From RGIG9608 sp045612365 (lineage in GTDB: Bacteria; Bacteroidota; Bacteroidia; Bacteroidales; Paludibacteraceae), in contig JAZKYY010000004.1 of NCBI GenBank assembly GCA_045612365.1, positions 1-64,000 on the forward strand: a stretch of DNA of 64,000 nucleotides, read 5' to 3'. The number at the start of each line of letters is the position of its first letter. Position 1 is the stretch's first letter. Both the position numbers and the translations under genes were made by a program. The notes beneath the pieces are model-generated. The model saw only the letters and a list, made by a program, of their open reading frames with translations, made no database searches and was not told the origin of the DNA. This document shows positions 8,130 to 16,413 of this stretch, piece by piece.

Positions 8130-9431
8130 ATGAAAAAAATCTGGTTGATAGGGTTACTTAGTTTTGTGTTTGCTGCTTCATATGCGCAGCAAGATTCTGA
8201 AAAACTTTCGCTTTCGCTCGAAGATGCAAAGCAGTATGCACTTGAGAATAATCGTACATTGCAAAATGCTGAACTCTCTGTTCGTCAGGCGTATGCTTCG
8301 CGTTGGCAAACTATTGCAGCGATGTTGCCACAGGCTGATATGTCGCTTGGTTTGAATTACACCGATGGGAAAATGAAATTTTCTATGGGAGCAGGAATGG
8401 AAATGAATCGTGATATAGAAAACTTGGCGGGTTCGTTGGGAGTTAGTGCTTCGATAGCTGTGAATGGACAATTGATAGTAGGAGTTCTGCTTAACAATTT
8501 AGCTATTGAGATGCAGAATATCAATCATAAAAGTAGTGAATTGGACGTTGTTTTGAATGTTGAAAATTTGTACATCACGGCGTTGGCAATGAACAAAACT
8601 GTTTCTTTGCTTGATAGTACTTTGCAAAATTTGGAGAATTTGTATGAGATAACTAAAAATGTGGTTGAAGCAGGTGCTGCAGAACAAACTCAAGCAGATC
8701 AACTTCTAGTGCAGGTTTCGAGTATGAGAAGCGCAATCAATTCCACTAAACGTTCTGTAGAATTGATTTACAATTCGTTGGCGTTGCAATTGGCTTGTGG
8801 ACCAGATGTTGAATTGGAGTTGACCGACGATTTGGATGCTTTGATTAACGTGGAAGCGGCACTTCAACTTTTGGGTCAGGATTTTGATATCAACAATAAC
8901 TATAGTTATCAGTTGGCAAATAAAAATGTGGAAATGGCTCAGAAGAATGTGGTTATGGCAGGAATGGCTTATGTCCCAACATTGAGTGCTTTTTATCAAT
9001 ATACATCACCTAATAAGTACTTTTCTGGAGAAGCAGCAATGGAGCAATCAATGGGTGTTGTTGGGTTACAACTTTCAATCCCTTTATGGTCAAGTGGAAA
9101 ACGTGCTGCTGCCATTACAGAAAAACGTTTGGCAAAACAGGCGGCAGAAAATCAGTTGGCCGATGCACGCGATGGATTGTTAGTTCAACATAAGCAATTG
9201 CGTTATAATCTTTCAACTGCGTATGAAGATTTTGAAGTTCAAAAGATGAATATTGATGTATCGCAACGTGTGTTTAGTAGTGTTTCAAATAAATTTGAAC
9301 ATGGATACGCATCTAGTTTAGAACTTACTAATGCGAGTACTACTTTTTTGACCGCTCAAAATGATTACATTCAGTCAATTTTGAATTTGTTAGAAGCTCA
9401 AATTAACTTGAAAAAGTTATTAAATAAATGA
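8130..9431 (+). CDS. TolC-family outer-membrane efflux protein
   Basis: Signal peptide (residues 1-20, cleavage after SYAQ) followed by two outer-membrane-efflux (OEP) repeats rich in long amphipathic helices (LSLEDAKQYALENNRTLQNAEL... near 28-47; a second repeat beginning near residue 255). It forms the trimeric exit duct for the RND pump encoded downstream. At 433 residues it has normal length. Its stop overlaps the start of the next gene by 4 nt, so translation is coupled. Confidence 0.9.
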   Translation: MKKIWLIGLLSFVFAASYAQQDSEKLSLSLEDAKQYALENNRTLQNAELSVRQAYASRWQTIAAMLPQADMSLGLNYTDGKMKFSMGAGMEMNRDIENLAGSLGVSASIAVNGQLIVGVLLNNLAIEMQNINHKSSELDVVLNVENLYITALAMNKTVSLLDSTLQNLENLYEITKNVVEAGAAEQTQADQLLVQVSSMRSAINSTKRSVELIYNSLALQLACGPDVELELTDDLDALINVEAALQLLGQDFDINNNYSYQLANKNVEMAQKNVVMAGMAYVPTLSAFYQYTSPNKYFSGEAAMEQSMGVVGLQLSIPLWSSGKRAAAITEKRLAKQAAENQLADARDGLLVQHKQLRYNLSTAYEDFEVQKMNIDVSQRVFSSVSNKFEHGYASSLELTNASTTFLTAQNDYIQSILNLLEAQINLKKLLNK

Positions 9432-10075
9432 AAATCAGATATTGTGCCATATTAGTTTTCTGTTTGTTTGCGACGGCTGTTTTTTCGCAAAACATAACAT
9501 TGGGAGTAAAAGTGGGTTATAACTCATCTCTCGGGTTTAGCGAAAAATGGGAATCTGGTTCGATGGAGAATAGCCTTGCAAATGGATTTAATATTGGTTT
9601 GATGTCGCGTTTTGGAAAACGACTTTATGGACAAGTAGAAGTTCTATATAATCGCAATTATACATCATTTTCGCTTGGAGAAAAAGACACTCACAAGGTT
9701 ATTCTTCAGGGAATAAATGTGCCAGTATTATTTGGTGTGAAGATTATTGATCGACGCCTTTTTAATTGGCGCGTTATGGTGGGACCTGATTTCTCGTTTG
9801 ATTTGAAGTCAAAGACCGATTGCGAAAATACGCCGTTGACTTATACTCTTCGGAAATCGTTAATAGGTTTAGATTGTGGAACGGGTTTTGATATTTGGCA
9901 TTTTGCACTTGATTTTCGTTATCAGTTAATACAAAATCGTTATGCTTACCAAATTCGGTCGGGAAGTGAAAATGTAACAATAAATAATTCGCCAATGCAC
10001 AATTTTGAAGTTTCATTGGCATGGAAGTTTTTAGATAAAAGTGAGAGAAATAACATTAAAAAGATAGAAAAATGA
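9428..10075 (+). CDS. Outer-membrane beta-barrel protein embedded in the efflux operon
   Basis: Signal peptide (to about residue 20, AVFSQ), then alternating hydrophobic/polar strands beginning NITLGVKVGYNSSLGF, as in PorT/OmpW-like 'outer membrane protein beta-barrel' families of Bacteroidetes. The C-terminus is VSLAWKFLDKSERNNIKKIEK, so it lacks the terminal aromatic of classical barrels. It overlaps the TolC gene at its start and the adaptor gene at its end by 4 nt each, implying fixed co-expression with the pump. RND operons normally have no extra barrel here. Function is unknown; a role in exit, anchoring or sensing is only a guess. Confidence 0.7.
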   Translation: MKIRYCAILVFCLFATAVFSQNITLGVKVGYNSSLGFSEKWESGSMENSLANGFNIGLMSRFGKRLYGQVEVLYNRNYTSFSLGEKDTHKVILQGINVPVLFGVKIIDRRLFNWRVMVGPDFSFDLKSKTDCENTPLTYTLRKSLIGLDCGTGFDIWHFALDFRYQLIQNRYAYQIRSGSENVTINNSPMHNFEVSLAWKFLDKSERNNIKKIEK

Positions 10076-11094
10076 TAAAGATTTGTAAAGAAATGGTTGC
10101 AATCTCTTTGTTGGCAACACTTTTGGTTGCTTGTGGAGATAACAAGAATGCACAAACTTCAGATGAAAATGAACGTGTTGAACAAGTGCGAGTACAAAAA
10201 ATAGAAGCGACTCAATTTGACAGAAAGATTAATTTGAGTACAACACTTCAGGGTTATGAAACACAAAATGTTGCACCTTCAGTAACAGGAAAGATTGAGA
10301 AAATTTTTGTAGAAGAAGGTAGTCGTGTGGCAAAGGGCGATGATCTTGTGCGCATGGATCAGTTGCAATACAAAACAACAAAGTTGGCATACGCTAATTT
10401 GGGTGTAGAACTTGCACGTGTAGAGGCTCTTTTGAAAACAGGATCAGCAACTCAACAAACTTACGATCAACTCAAGCTTTCTTATGACCAAACAAAAGAG
10501 AATCTTGATTTTATGGAACAAAACACATATGTTAAGGCTCCATTTTCAGGGGTTATTTCTGCCAAAAATTATGAGGATGGCGAACTTTACTCTGGTCAAC
10601 CTATTTTGATTTTGACACAAATTAATTTGTTGAAAGCCGAAATTGCTGTGCCTGAACAACATTTTCCTGATGTAAAAAGAGGAATGGAAATTGAACTTCG
10701 CTCGGATATTTATCCTGATCAAACTTTTATGGCTGTTATTGAAACTGTTTTTCCAACTATTGATCCTGCAACGCATACGTTCCAAGTGAAAGTGCGAATT
10801 CCTAATGCAAAAGAATTGCTTCGTCCGGGAATGTATGTAAATGCCTCTTTGCCTTTGGGTACAACTCAAGCAATTGTTGTTCCATATCAAGCCGTATTGA
10901 AAATGCAAGGATCTAATGAACGTTTTGTTTTTGTGAACGAAAACGGCTATGCAAAACGTATACGAGTAACGCTTGGACAACGTTTTGATGATAAAACAGA
11001 AATTGTTTCAGAGGAGCTAAATGTTGGCGATGATCTTGTTGTGGTGGGTCAAGCACGATTGATTGATGGTATTAAAATCAATGTGAATGAATAA
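10072..11094 (+). CDS. RND efflux periplasmic adaptor (membrane fusion protein), lipoprotein
   Basis: Lipobox LLVAC with Cys21, so it is lipid-anchored. The order barrel-sandwich hybrid (VAPSVTGKIEKIFVEEGSRVAKGDDLVRMD, split lipoyl halves near 63-92 and 152-180), a short alpha hairpin, beta-barrel and membrane-proximal domains is that of HlyD/AcrA-type adaptors. It bridges the inner-membrane pump and the TolC duct. 340 residues, normal length. It starts 4 nt inside the barrel gene and is followed after 61 bp by the pump gene. Confidence 0.92.
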   Translation: MIKICKEMVAISLLATLLVACGDNKNAQTSDENERVEQVRVQKIEATQFDRKINLSTTLQGYETQNVAPSVTGKIEKIFVEEGSRVAKGDDLVRMDQLQYKTTKLAYANLGVELARVEALLKTGSATQQTYDQLKLSYDQTKENLDFMEQNTYVKAPFSGVISAKNYEDGELYSGQPILILTQINLLKAEIAVPEQHFPDVKRGMEIELRSDIYPDQTFMAVIETVFPTIDPATHTFQVKVRIPNAKELLRPGMYVNASLPLGTTQAIVVPYQAVLKMQGSNERFVFVNENGYAKRIRVTLGQRFDDKTEIVSEELNVGDDLVVVGQARLIDGIKINVNE

Positions 11095-11155
11095 AAAACT
11101 AAAGCAACTTAATTTATTGTTAATTTGTCTTATAAATTTTTAATTGTAACTAACA

Positions 11156-14100
11156 ATGGCAATTTACAAAACAGCGATTAATAAACCCGTCACTACAGCC
11201 TTGATTTTTGTGGCTGTGATGATTATTGGGGCATTTTGTTACATTCAACTTCCTATTGATCAGTTGCCAGAAATGGAGCCTCCTTATATTTCGGTAATGA
11301 CGGCTTATCCTGGAGCTAACTCTTCAGAGATAGAAACTAATGTAACAAAGATTCTTGAAAATAGTTTAAACTCGGTGGAAGGGCTGAAGGAGATTACTTC
11401 GACAAGTAAAGATAATATGTCGCTCGTGATGCTCGAATTTGAATGGGAACACGACCTCGATGAGGCGGTAAACGATATCCGAACGTCTATAGACTTTGTT
11501 TATGACAATTTGCCTGATGGAGTTTCTCGTCCAATGATTCTCAAATTTAACACATCTATGATGCCGATTATGCAGTATGCTGTGACGGCCGAAGAAAGTT
11601 ATCCAGGTTTGGAGAAAATTCTTGATGATAATGTTGTAAATGTATTGAATCGTATCGATGGAATTGGAAACCTTTCTCTTTCTGGTGCTCCTCAACGCTA
11701 TGTTTATGTTGATCTTGATCCACAAAAATTGGAGGCATACAACCTATCAGTAGAGCAAGTAGGAAATGCAATTTCAGGAAATAACCTAAACTTAGCTTCA
11801 GGTTCGGTAAAAATGGGTAAAGAACAATATCAACTTCGCGTGCAAAGTGAGTACGTAGAAAGTTCGGAAATGAACGATATTGTTGTTACAACCAATAACG
11901 GAAAACAGGTTTATGTGCGTGATTTGGCCATTGTTCGTGATACCATTAAAGACATTACAATCGACGAAAAAATTTCGGGGAAGAAAATTGGAATGGGACG
12001 CGATGGTGTGCGTTTGGTAATTATGAAACAATCAGGTGCCAATACGGTTCAAATCTGTAAAGATGTAAAAGCGCAATTGGCTGAAATTCAGAAAAAACTT
12101 CCACCCGATATTAAATTCCAAGAAATTTATGATTCATCTACTGAGATTCAAAATGCTATTGATGGCTTGACCGAATCTGTAATGTATGCATTGATCTTTG
12201 TGGTTCTTGTAGTGTTATTCTTCTTAGGTAAATGGCGTGCAGCAATCATTATTGGGGTAACAATTCCTATTTCTTTACTTGTGGCGTTTGTCTACTTAAA
12301 GATGGTTGATTCGTCGTTGAACATTATTTCGCTTTGTTCGCTCAATGTGGCAATTGGTATGGTGGTGGACGATGCTATTGTGGTTCTAGAGAACATAACA
12401 AAACACATTGAACGAGGAGCAAGACCAAGAGAAGCGGCTATTTATGCAACAAATGAGGTTTGGGTATCGGTTATAGCAACAACGTTGGTTATTGTTGCAG
12501 TATTCGTTCCTCTTACAATGCTTACCGGACAAGCAGGTATTTTGTTCAAAGAATTGGGTTGGATTGTAACAATTGTTTGTTGTACATCTACTGTTGTGGC
12601 AATTTCGCTTACACCAATGCTTTGTTCAAAAATGCTTAAATCTCGTGCCATATCAATTGACGAAAATGGTCATCTTGTTGACGAAGAAGCTAAGAAACAA
12701 AATTGGTATACGAAATATGTGATTTCGCTCTTGAACAAAATAGACCGTTTCTATGCTAACTCGTTGCGTTGGTGTTTGAATCATAAGGCTGTAACGATTT
12801 TAGTTTTAGTAGCATTTTTTGTGATATCTCTTATTCCTGCCTTTATGGGAAAAATTGGTACTGACTTTATGAAGCAACAAGATAATGGGCGAATGTCGGT
12901 AACTATTGAGTTCCAAAGAGGTACTCGAGTAGAGGAGTCTATGAAACTGTTACGTCAGTTGGAAGCAGAATTTTGTGTAGTAGCTCCAGAAATTGAGTTG
13001 ATATCTACTTCGGTAGGTTCTGATGACGAAGCTTCTATTGGTTCCTTGTTTAGTTCTTCTAACAATAATAAAGCTTCGCTAACTATTCGTTGTCCTAAAA
13101 AGTATGAACGTGAGCGTACTATTTGGCAAATTGCAGAAGAAATACGTGGTGTGTTGAATCAAACTCCAGAGGTTGTAGATTATACTGTTTCTACTTCATC
13201 TGGAATGGGAGGAAACTCTTCAAATACTGTTGATGTTGAAATCTTGGGTTATGATTTTGACAAAACTAATGCTTTGGCAGAAGAATACAAGCAGTTATTC
13301 AAAAATATTGAAGGTGCTCGAGATATAAATATTGATAGAGAAGAAGACCGTGCAGAAATCCAACTTATATTTAACAAAGAAAAATTGGCTCGTCATGGAC
13401 TTAGTACGTCGGCAGTGGCAATGTATATTAGAAATCGTGTTTATGGAATGACATCTGGATATCTCAAAGAAGACGGAGAAGAATATGATATTGTTGTGCG
13501 TTTGAAAGAGGAGTTCAGAGATGAGTTGTCCGAAATAGAAAACCTTGTATTGATGGATGCTTATGGGAAACAAGTTAAGGTAAGTGAATTGGCAGAGGTT
13601 AAAGAATATTGGTGTCCTCCTGAAATTCGCAGACAAACGCGTCAGCGTATTGTAAAAGTAAAAGTTACTCCAGAAGGCATTTCGCTTGGTGAGCTTGCGG
13701 CTGAAATTAAGTCGGTTATTTCTACTGTTGATACTCCAGAAGGCATCAATGTGCATATTGGAGGAACTTATGAAGACCAGCAAGAAACTTTTGCTGATAT
13801 GGGATTGTTATTGGCGTTGATTGTTTTGCTAGTGTATATTGTTATGGCTTCTCAGTTCGAGAATTTGACAAAGCCAGCAATTATTATGTCATCGGCGGTT
13901 TTTGCTCTTCCTGGTGTTATTCTTGCTCTTTGGCTTACGGGTTATACTCTAGATATGATTGGTGCGTTGGGAGTGATTCTTTTGGTTGGTATTGTTGTTA
14001 AAAATGGTATTGTGCTTGTGGATTATATCAACCTTATGCGCGACCGTGGTTACGAACTTAATGAGGCAATTGCAATGTCTGGCGAAAGCCGTTTACGTCC

Positions 14101-14338
14101 TGTACTTATGACAGCATTTACTACAATTTTGGGTATGTTACCAATGGCTCTTTCTCAATCAGAAGGTTCGGAAATGTGGCAATCAATGGGTGTGGTTGTA
14201 ATAGGTGGTTTGCTAGTTTCTACCATTATCACATTGGTTATTGTACCAATCCTTTATGCAATGTTGAGTCGTCATGGAGAACGAGACAAAATTGCTAAAG
14301 AGCAAAAAGAGTACATTTTTATGCAGATAAAAGAATAA
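11156..14338 (+). CDS. RND multidrug efflux transporter, HAE1 type
   Basis: Proton-driven inner-membrane pump of the AcrB class. 1,060 residues with the expected two-fold repeat: TM1 near 12-30, a large periplasmic porter loop, TM2-6 at about 335-495, a second periplasmic loop and TM8-12 at about 875-1045. The paired acidic residues of TM4 are present (GMVVDDAIVVLEN, D405/D406), which marks the hydrophobe-amphiphile rather than metal-ion class. It follows the adaptor gene after 61 bp. Substrate cannot be predicted. Confidence 0.95.
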   Translation: MAIYKTAINKPVTTALIFVAVMIIGAFCYIQLPIDQLPEMEPPYISVMTAYPGANSSEIETNVTKILENSLNSVEGLKEITSTSKDNMSLVMLEFEWEHDLDEAVNDIRTSIDFVYDNLPDGVSRPMILKFNTSMMPIMQYAVTAEESYPGLEKILDDNVVNVLNRIDGIGNLSLSGAPQRYVYVDLDPQKLEAYNLSVEQVGNAISGNNLNLASGSVKMGKEQYQLRVQSEYVESSEMNDIVVTTNNGKQVYVRDLAIVRDTIKDITIDEKISGKKIGMGRDGVRLVIMKQSGANTVQICKDVKAQLAEIQKKLPPDIKFQEIYDSSTEIQNAIDGLTESVMYALIFVVLVVLFFLGKWRAAIIIGVTIPISLLVAFVYLKMVDSSLNIISLCSLNVAIGMVVDDAIVVLENITKHIERGARPREAAIYATNEVWVSVIATTLVIVAVFVPLTMLTGQAGILFKELGWIVTIVCCTSTVVAISLTPMLCSKMLKSRAISIDENGHLVDEEAKKQNWYTKYVISLLNKIDRFYANSLRWCLNHKAVTILVLVAFFVISLIPAFMGKIGTDFMKQQDNGRMSVTIEFQRGTRVEESMKLLRQLEAEFCVVAPEIELISTSVGSDDEASIGSLFSSSNNNKASLTIRCPKKYERERTIWQIAEEIRGVLNQTPEVVDYTVSTSSGMGGNSSNTVDVEILGYDFDKTNALAEEYKQLFKNIEGARDINIDREEDRAEIQLIFNKEKLARHGLSTSAVAMYIRNRVYGMTSGYLKEDGEEYDIVVRLKEEFRDELSEIENLVLMDAYGKQVKVSELAEVKEYWCPPEIRRQTRQRIVKVKVTPEGISLGELAAEIKSVISTVDTPEGINVHIGGTYEDQQETFADMGLLLALIVLLVYIVMASQFENLTKPAIIMSSAVFALPGVILALWLTGYTLDMIGALGVILLVGIVVKNGIVLVDYINLMRDRGYELNEAIAMSGESRLRPVLMTAFTTILGMLPMALSQSEGSEMWQSMGVVVIGGLLVSTIITLVIVPILYAMLSRHGERDKIAKEQKEYIFMQIKE

Positions 14339-14347
14339 TAAATTTTT

Positions 14348-14390
14348 AAGAAAGATTAGTTAGTAACATTAGTTGCTACTAGTCTTTCTT
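14348..14390 (+). other. Imperfect hairpin between the RND pump and PII-like genes
   Basis: AAGAAAGA (14348-14355) pairs with TCTTTCTT (14383-14390), and the interior (TAGT..GTAAC / GTTGC..ACTA) is largely complementary. No T-run follows, so it is not a standard terminator. It may be a processing or stability element, or a weak attenuator setting expression of the last gene. Confidence 0.45.
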
Positions 14391-14409
14391 CTAATAGAAA
14401 AAATAGAAA

Positions 14410-14703
14410 ATGAAAGCAGTTTTTATAGTATTTAATCAAGCAAATACAGAACGAGTTGAATATATGCTTGATCAGTTGAAGATAAGTGGTTTCACTTTTT
14501 TTGAAGATGTACAAGGTCGTGGAACAAATGGCGGTGAACCTCGTAGAGGAACACATACTTGGCCAGAAATGAACTCGGCTGTAATTACTATTGTTGAGGA
14601 CAATCAAGTTGATGAATTACTTAAAACAGTTCACAAACTTGATCTTAGAAATACAGAAGTTGGAGTGCGTGCATTTGTTTGGAATATTGAACAAACGATA
14701 TAA
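14410..14703 (+). CDS. PII-like (GlnB-superfamily) small protein in the efflux operon
   Basis: 97 residues with a ferredoxin-like beta-alpha-beta pattern: KAVFIVFNQANTERVEYML, a loop containing GRGTNGGEPRRGTHTWPEM at the place of the PII T-loop, then SAVITIVEDNQVDELLKTVHKL and a terminal strand. PII and PII-like proteins bind nucleotides or small effectors and regulate transporters by direct contact; some families sit beside RND metal pumps. It is 71 bp downstream of the pump gene on the same strand and is the last gene before the terminator. A regulatory role on the pump is inference. No classical uridylylated T-loop tyrosine motif is seen. Confidence 0.65.
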   Translation: MKAVFIVFNQANTERVEYMLDQLKISGFTFFEDVQGRGTNGGEPRRGTHTWPEMNSAVITIVEDNQVDELLKTVHKLDLRNTEVGVRAFVWNIEQTI

Positions 14704-14735
14704 AATTCTACATCTTTATATTTACTTTAGTGGTG

Positions 14736-14768
14736 GAACTCTCTTTTTTTAGAGAGTTCTACTTTTTT
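14736..14768 (+). terminator. Terminator of the efflux operon
   Basis: GAACTCTCT (14736-14744) pairs with AGAGAGTTC (14751-14759), followed by TACTTTTTT. It closes the tetR-to-PII transcript and separates it from the convergent envC gene. Confidence 0.8.
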
Positions 14769-14788
14769 AGGGGAAAATAACGATTGTT

Positions 14789-16006
14789 TTATTTTGCCAA
14801 CCAATACTCAGGATTTAGAGGCGTGTAATTTTTGAGGATTCTAAATTCCATTTCGGTTTTGTTGTCATCTTCAGGATCAGTATAAATTTTCCCGATGGCC
14901 TGCTTTGCTGATACTTTCTGGCCCTGTTTTACATACACGGTTTGTAAGTTTTGGTAAAGAGTAAAATAGTTGCCATGCTGAATGATTACTGCTGTGTTTT
15001 TACCTGGTATAACAATAACGCTGCTTACAACTCCATCAAAAACGGCTCTAGCATTTGAATTTGCAGTTGTTTGTATAAAAATTCCCTTTATGTTGTATTC
15101 TATGTGAGGAAGAGTAGGGTGTTTTTGAACTCCAAATTTTTTGGTAACAAAACCTTTTTCAACTGGCCAAGGAAGTCGTCCTTTGTTTTTTTCAAAGTTG
15201 CCAGCAAGGAGAGTTTCTTCCTTTGTAAGTTCTATTTTTTCAACCACTTTACCTTTGCTGTCAGTTGTGGTTTTAGTCCGTTTTTTTATCTCTTGATCAA
15301 TGATTTTTTGGATTTTTTTATCTAATTCTGCCGCTAAACGTTTTTGCTCTTTGAGTTTATTTTCCCATTTCTTTTTGTCTCGTTTTAGCGCTTCAAGATT
15401 TTTGTTTTCGCGAGACTTATCATATTCCAAACGAACAGTTTCTTCACGTTTTATTTTTATAAAATCATTCTTTTTGTTGATGTTTGCAACAATGTTTTCT
15501 TCTACTTTTTGAATTTCTGCTTGTTTGTTTTCAATTTCTTTTATTTGTTGTTTTCTGTACGCACTAAATTCTTGTAAATACCTGAAACGACGAAAAAGTT
15601 GGTTGAAATTTTCTGCCGAAAAAACAAACATAAAAGAATTGACAGCATTGTAATGAAAATGTGTTTGCTGCACCAAACGAACGTAATTGTTTTTCAAAAT
15701 TTGAAGTTCTTCTCCGAGTTTTGTTTTTCTGTTTTGGAGTGTGTCGAGAAACAGATTCAACTCATCCAATTCTTTCCCAACAATCTGAATAAGCTGAGTA
15801 CGTTGCTTTATATTTTGTTGCAATAGATTTATTTTATTTGTACTTGTGCGAGTTGATTTGTTTGTCTCGTTAAGTAGTTTCGCAGTGTAGTTTATGTTGT
15901 TTTGAACTTTTTTTCGTTGTTTTTCTAAATCCTTACGAGTTTGCCCAAGAAGAACAACAAATGGCATCAAAACGATGAAGAAAAGTAGAAATATACGTTG
16001 TTTCAT
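14789..16006 (-). CDS. EnvC-like murein hydrolase activator with degenerate M23 domain
   Basis: Signal peptide (residues 1-22), then long coiled coils (about 25-245, rich in K/E/Q heptads) and a C-terminal LytM/M23 fold starting at GRLPWPVEKGFVTKKFG. The metal-binding residues of active M23 peptidases are not where expected. The H-x-G-I-D motif reads IKGIFIQ, the YxHL motif reads YQNL, and the HLHF motif reads EMEF. The protein should therefore not cut peptidoglycan itself, and more likely activates amidases at the septum as E. coli EnvC does. It is transcribed alone from a TACCTTTG element at 16027-16034. Confidence 0.85.
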   Translation of the reverse strand: MKQRIFLLFFIVLMPFVVLLGQTRKDLEKQRKKVQNNINYTAKLLNETNKSTRTSTNKINLLQQNIKQRTQLIQIVGKELDELNLFLDTLQNRKTKLGEELQILKNNYVRLVQQTHFHYNAVNSFMFVFSAENFNQLFRRFRYLQEFSAYRKQQIKEIENKQAEIQKVEENIVANINKKNDFIKIKREETVRLEYDKSRENKNLEALKRDKKKWENKLKEQKRLAAELDKKIQKIIDQEIKKRTKTTTDSKGKVVEKIELTKEETLLAGNFEKNKGRLPWPVEKGFVTKKFGVQKHPTLPHIEYNIKGIFIQTTANSNARAVFDGVVSSVIVIPGKNTAVIIQHGNYFTLYQNLQTVYVKQGQKVSAKQAIGKIYTDPEDDNKTEMEFRILKNYTPLNPEYWLAK

Positions 16007-16026
16007 TAAAGCTTCATTTTACATTA

Positions 16027-16034
16027 CAAAGGTA
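16027..16034 (-). promoter_or_regulatory. -7 promoter element for envC-like gene
   Basis: TACCTTTG on the minus strand, matching TAnnTTTG, 20 nt upstream of the ATG. Confidence 0.55.
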
Positions 16035-16077
16035 CGAAAAAAGCAATAAAATTTAAATGAGTTAAAATTATAAATTG

Positions 16078-16085
16078 TACTTTTG
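16078..16085 (+). promoter_or_regulatory. -7 promoter element of structured RNA/leader copy A
   Basis: TACTTTTG, matching TAnnTTTG. Transcription would begin near 16091, just before the first block shared with the copy at 62.7 kb. No clear -33 TTTG is seen. Confidence 0.55.
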
Positions 16086-16090
16086 CCAAG

Positions 16091-16350
16091 TCCAAGGGGG
16101 AGAAATCCTTTGGAATAAGAATGCGTTTCTTGCTTTTACCTGAAAATCGAAATCTGGAAAATTTCAACTAATAGAGGGTAGAGACAATGCGGCGCTCATT
16201 CTGTTTGTATGTTACCATTTGTAGCCTCACGTTGCAATTCTTCTGGTAAATGCGGCAGCGTGGGGTATTTGTTTCTCTGTTCATTTCTATTAGAGGTTTT
16301 TCCAGAGCCTGATTTTCGGTGAGCGTGACAAGTCTCTACGCTTTTCTTGT
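16091..16350 (+). ncRNA. Candidate structured RNA or long 5' leader, copy A
   Basis: No plausible reading frame. Long-range pairing forms a rod: ACC+GAAAATC (16138-16148) with GATTTTC+GGT (16311-16320), CTGGA (16154-16158) with TCCAG (16301-16305), and CTAATAGA (16168-16175) with TCTATTAG (16286-16293). GCGTGG (16258-16263), inside the rod loop, is complementary to CTACGC (16336-16341) outside it, giving pseudoknot topology; the latter is followed by TTTTCTT. A 5' hairpin CCAAGG/CCTTTGG opens the RNA. Blocks GGGAGAA, ATGC..TTCTTG, GCGTGGGGT and ACGCTTTT recur in the same order in copy B near 62.8 kb. A G-T pair in the pseudoknot stem favours the plus strand. It may be free-standing or a leader of the MORN gene. 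Relation to known RNAs (for example Bacteroidales 6S-like RNA) is untested. Confidence 0.6.
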
Positions 16351-16364
16351 ATGTTTTATTAAAT

Positions 16365-16401
16365 ATTAACGCTGATTTTGAGGGACTTGTAGGCAACTAA
16401 A
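16365..16401 (+). other. Conserved block upstream of the MORN gene, shared with the 62.9-kb locus
   Basis: ATTAACGC (16365-16372) and AGGCAACTAAA (16391-16401) occur in the same order just before the start codon here and at 62935-62964, ahead of an unrelated lipoprotein gene. They lie after the T-run of the RNA element, so they are either the 3' part of the same element or a shared regulatory leader. Confidence 0.5.
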
Positions 16402-16413
16402 CTAATAATAAGA

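Noticed and set aside
16091..16350. tmRNA, RNase P RNA or SRP RNA as identity of elements A and B
   Set aside because: No tRNA-like ends or tag frame (tmRNA), no GAGGAAAGTCC/ACAGAA core (RNase P), and no GGAAGCA..GCAGG-type SRP loop were found; two diverged copies also argue against a single-copy housekeeping RNA.
16196..16396. 66-codon minus-strand frame inside element A
   Set aside because: Lies within the structured non-coding region, no family resemblance, no counterpart in copy B.
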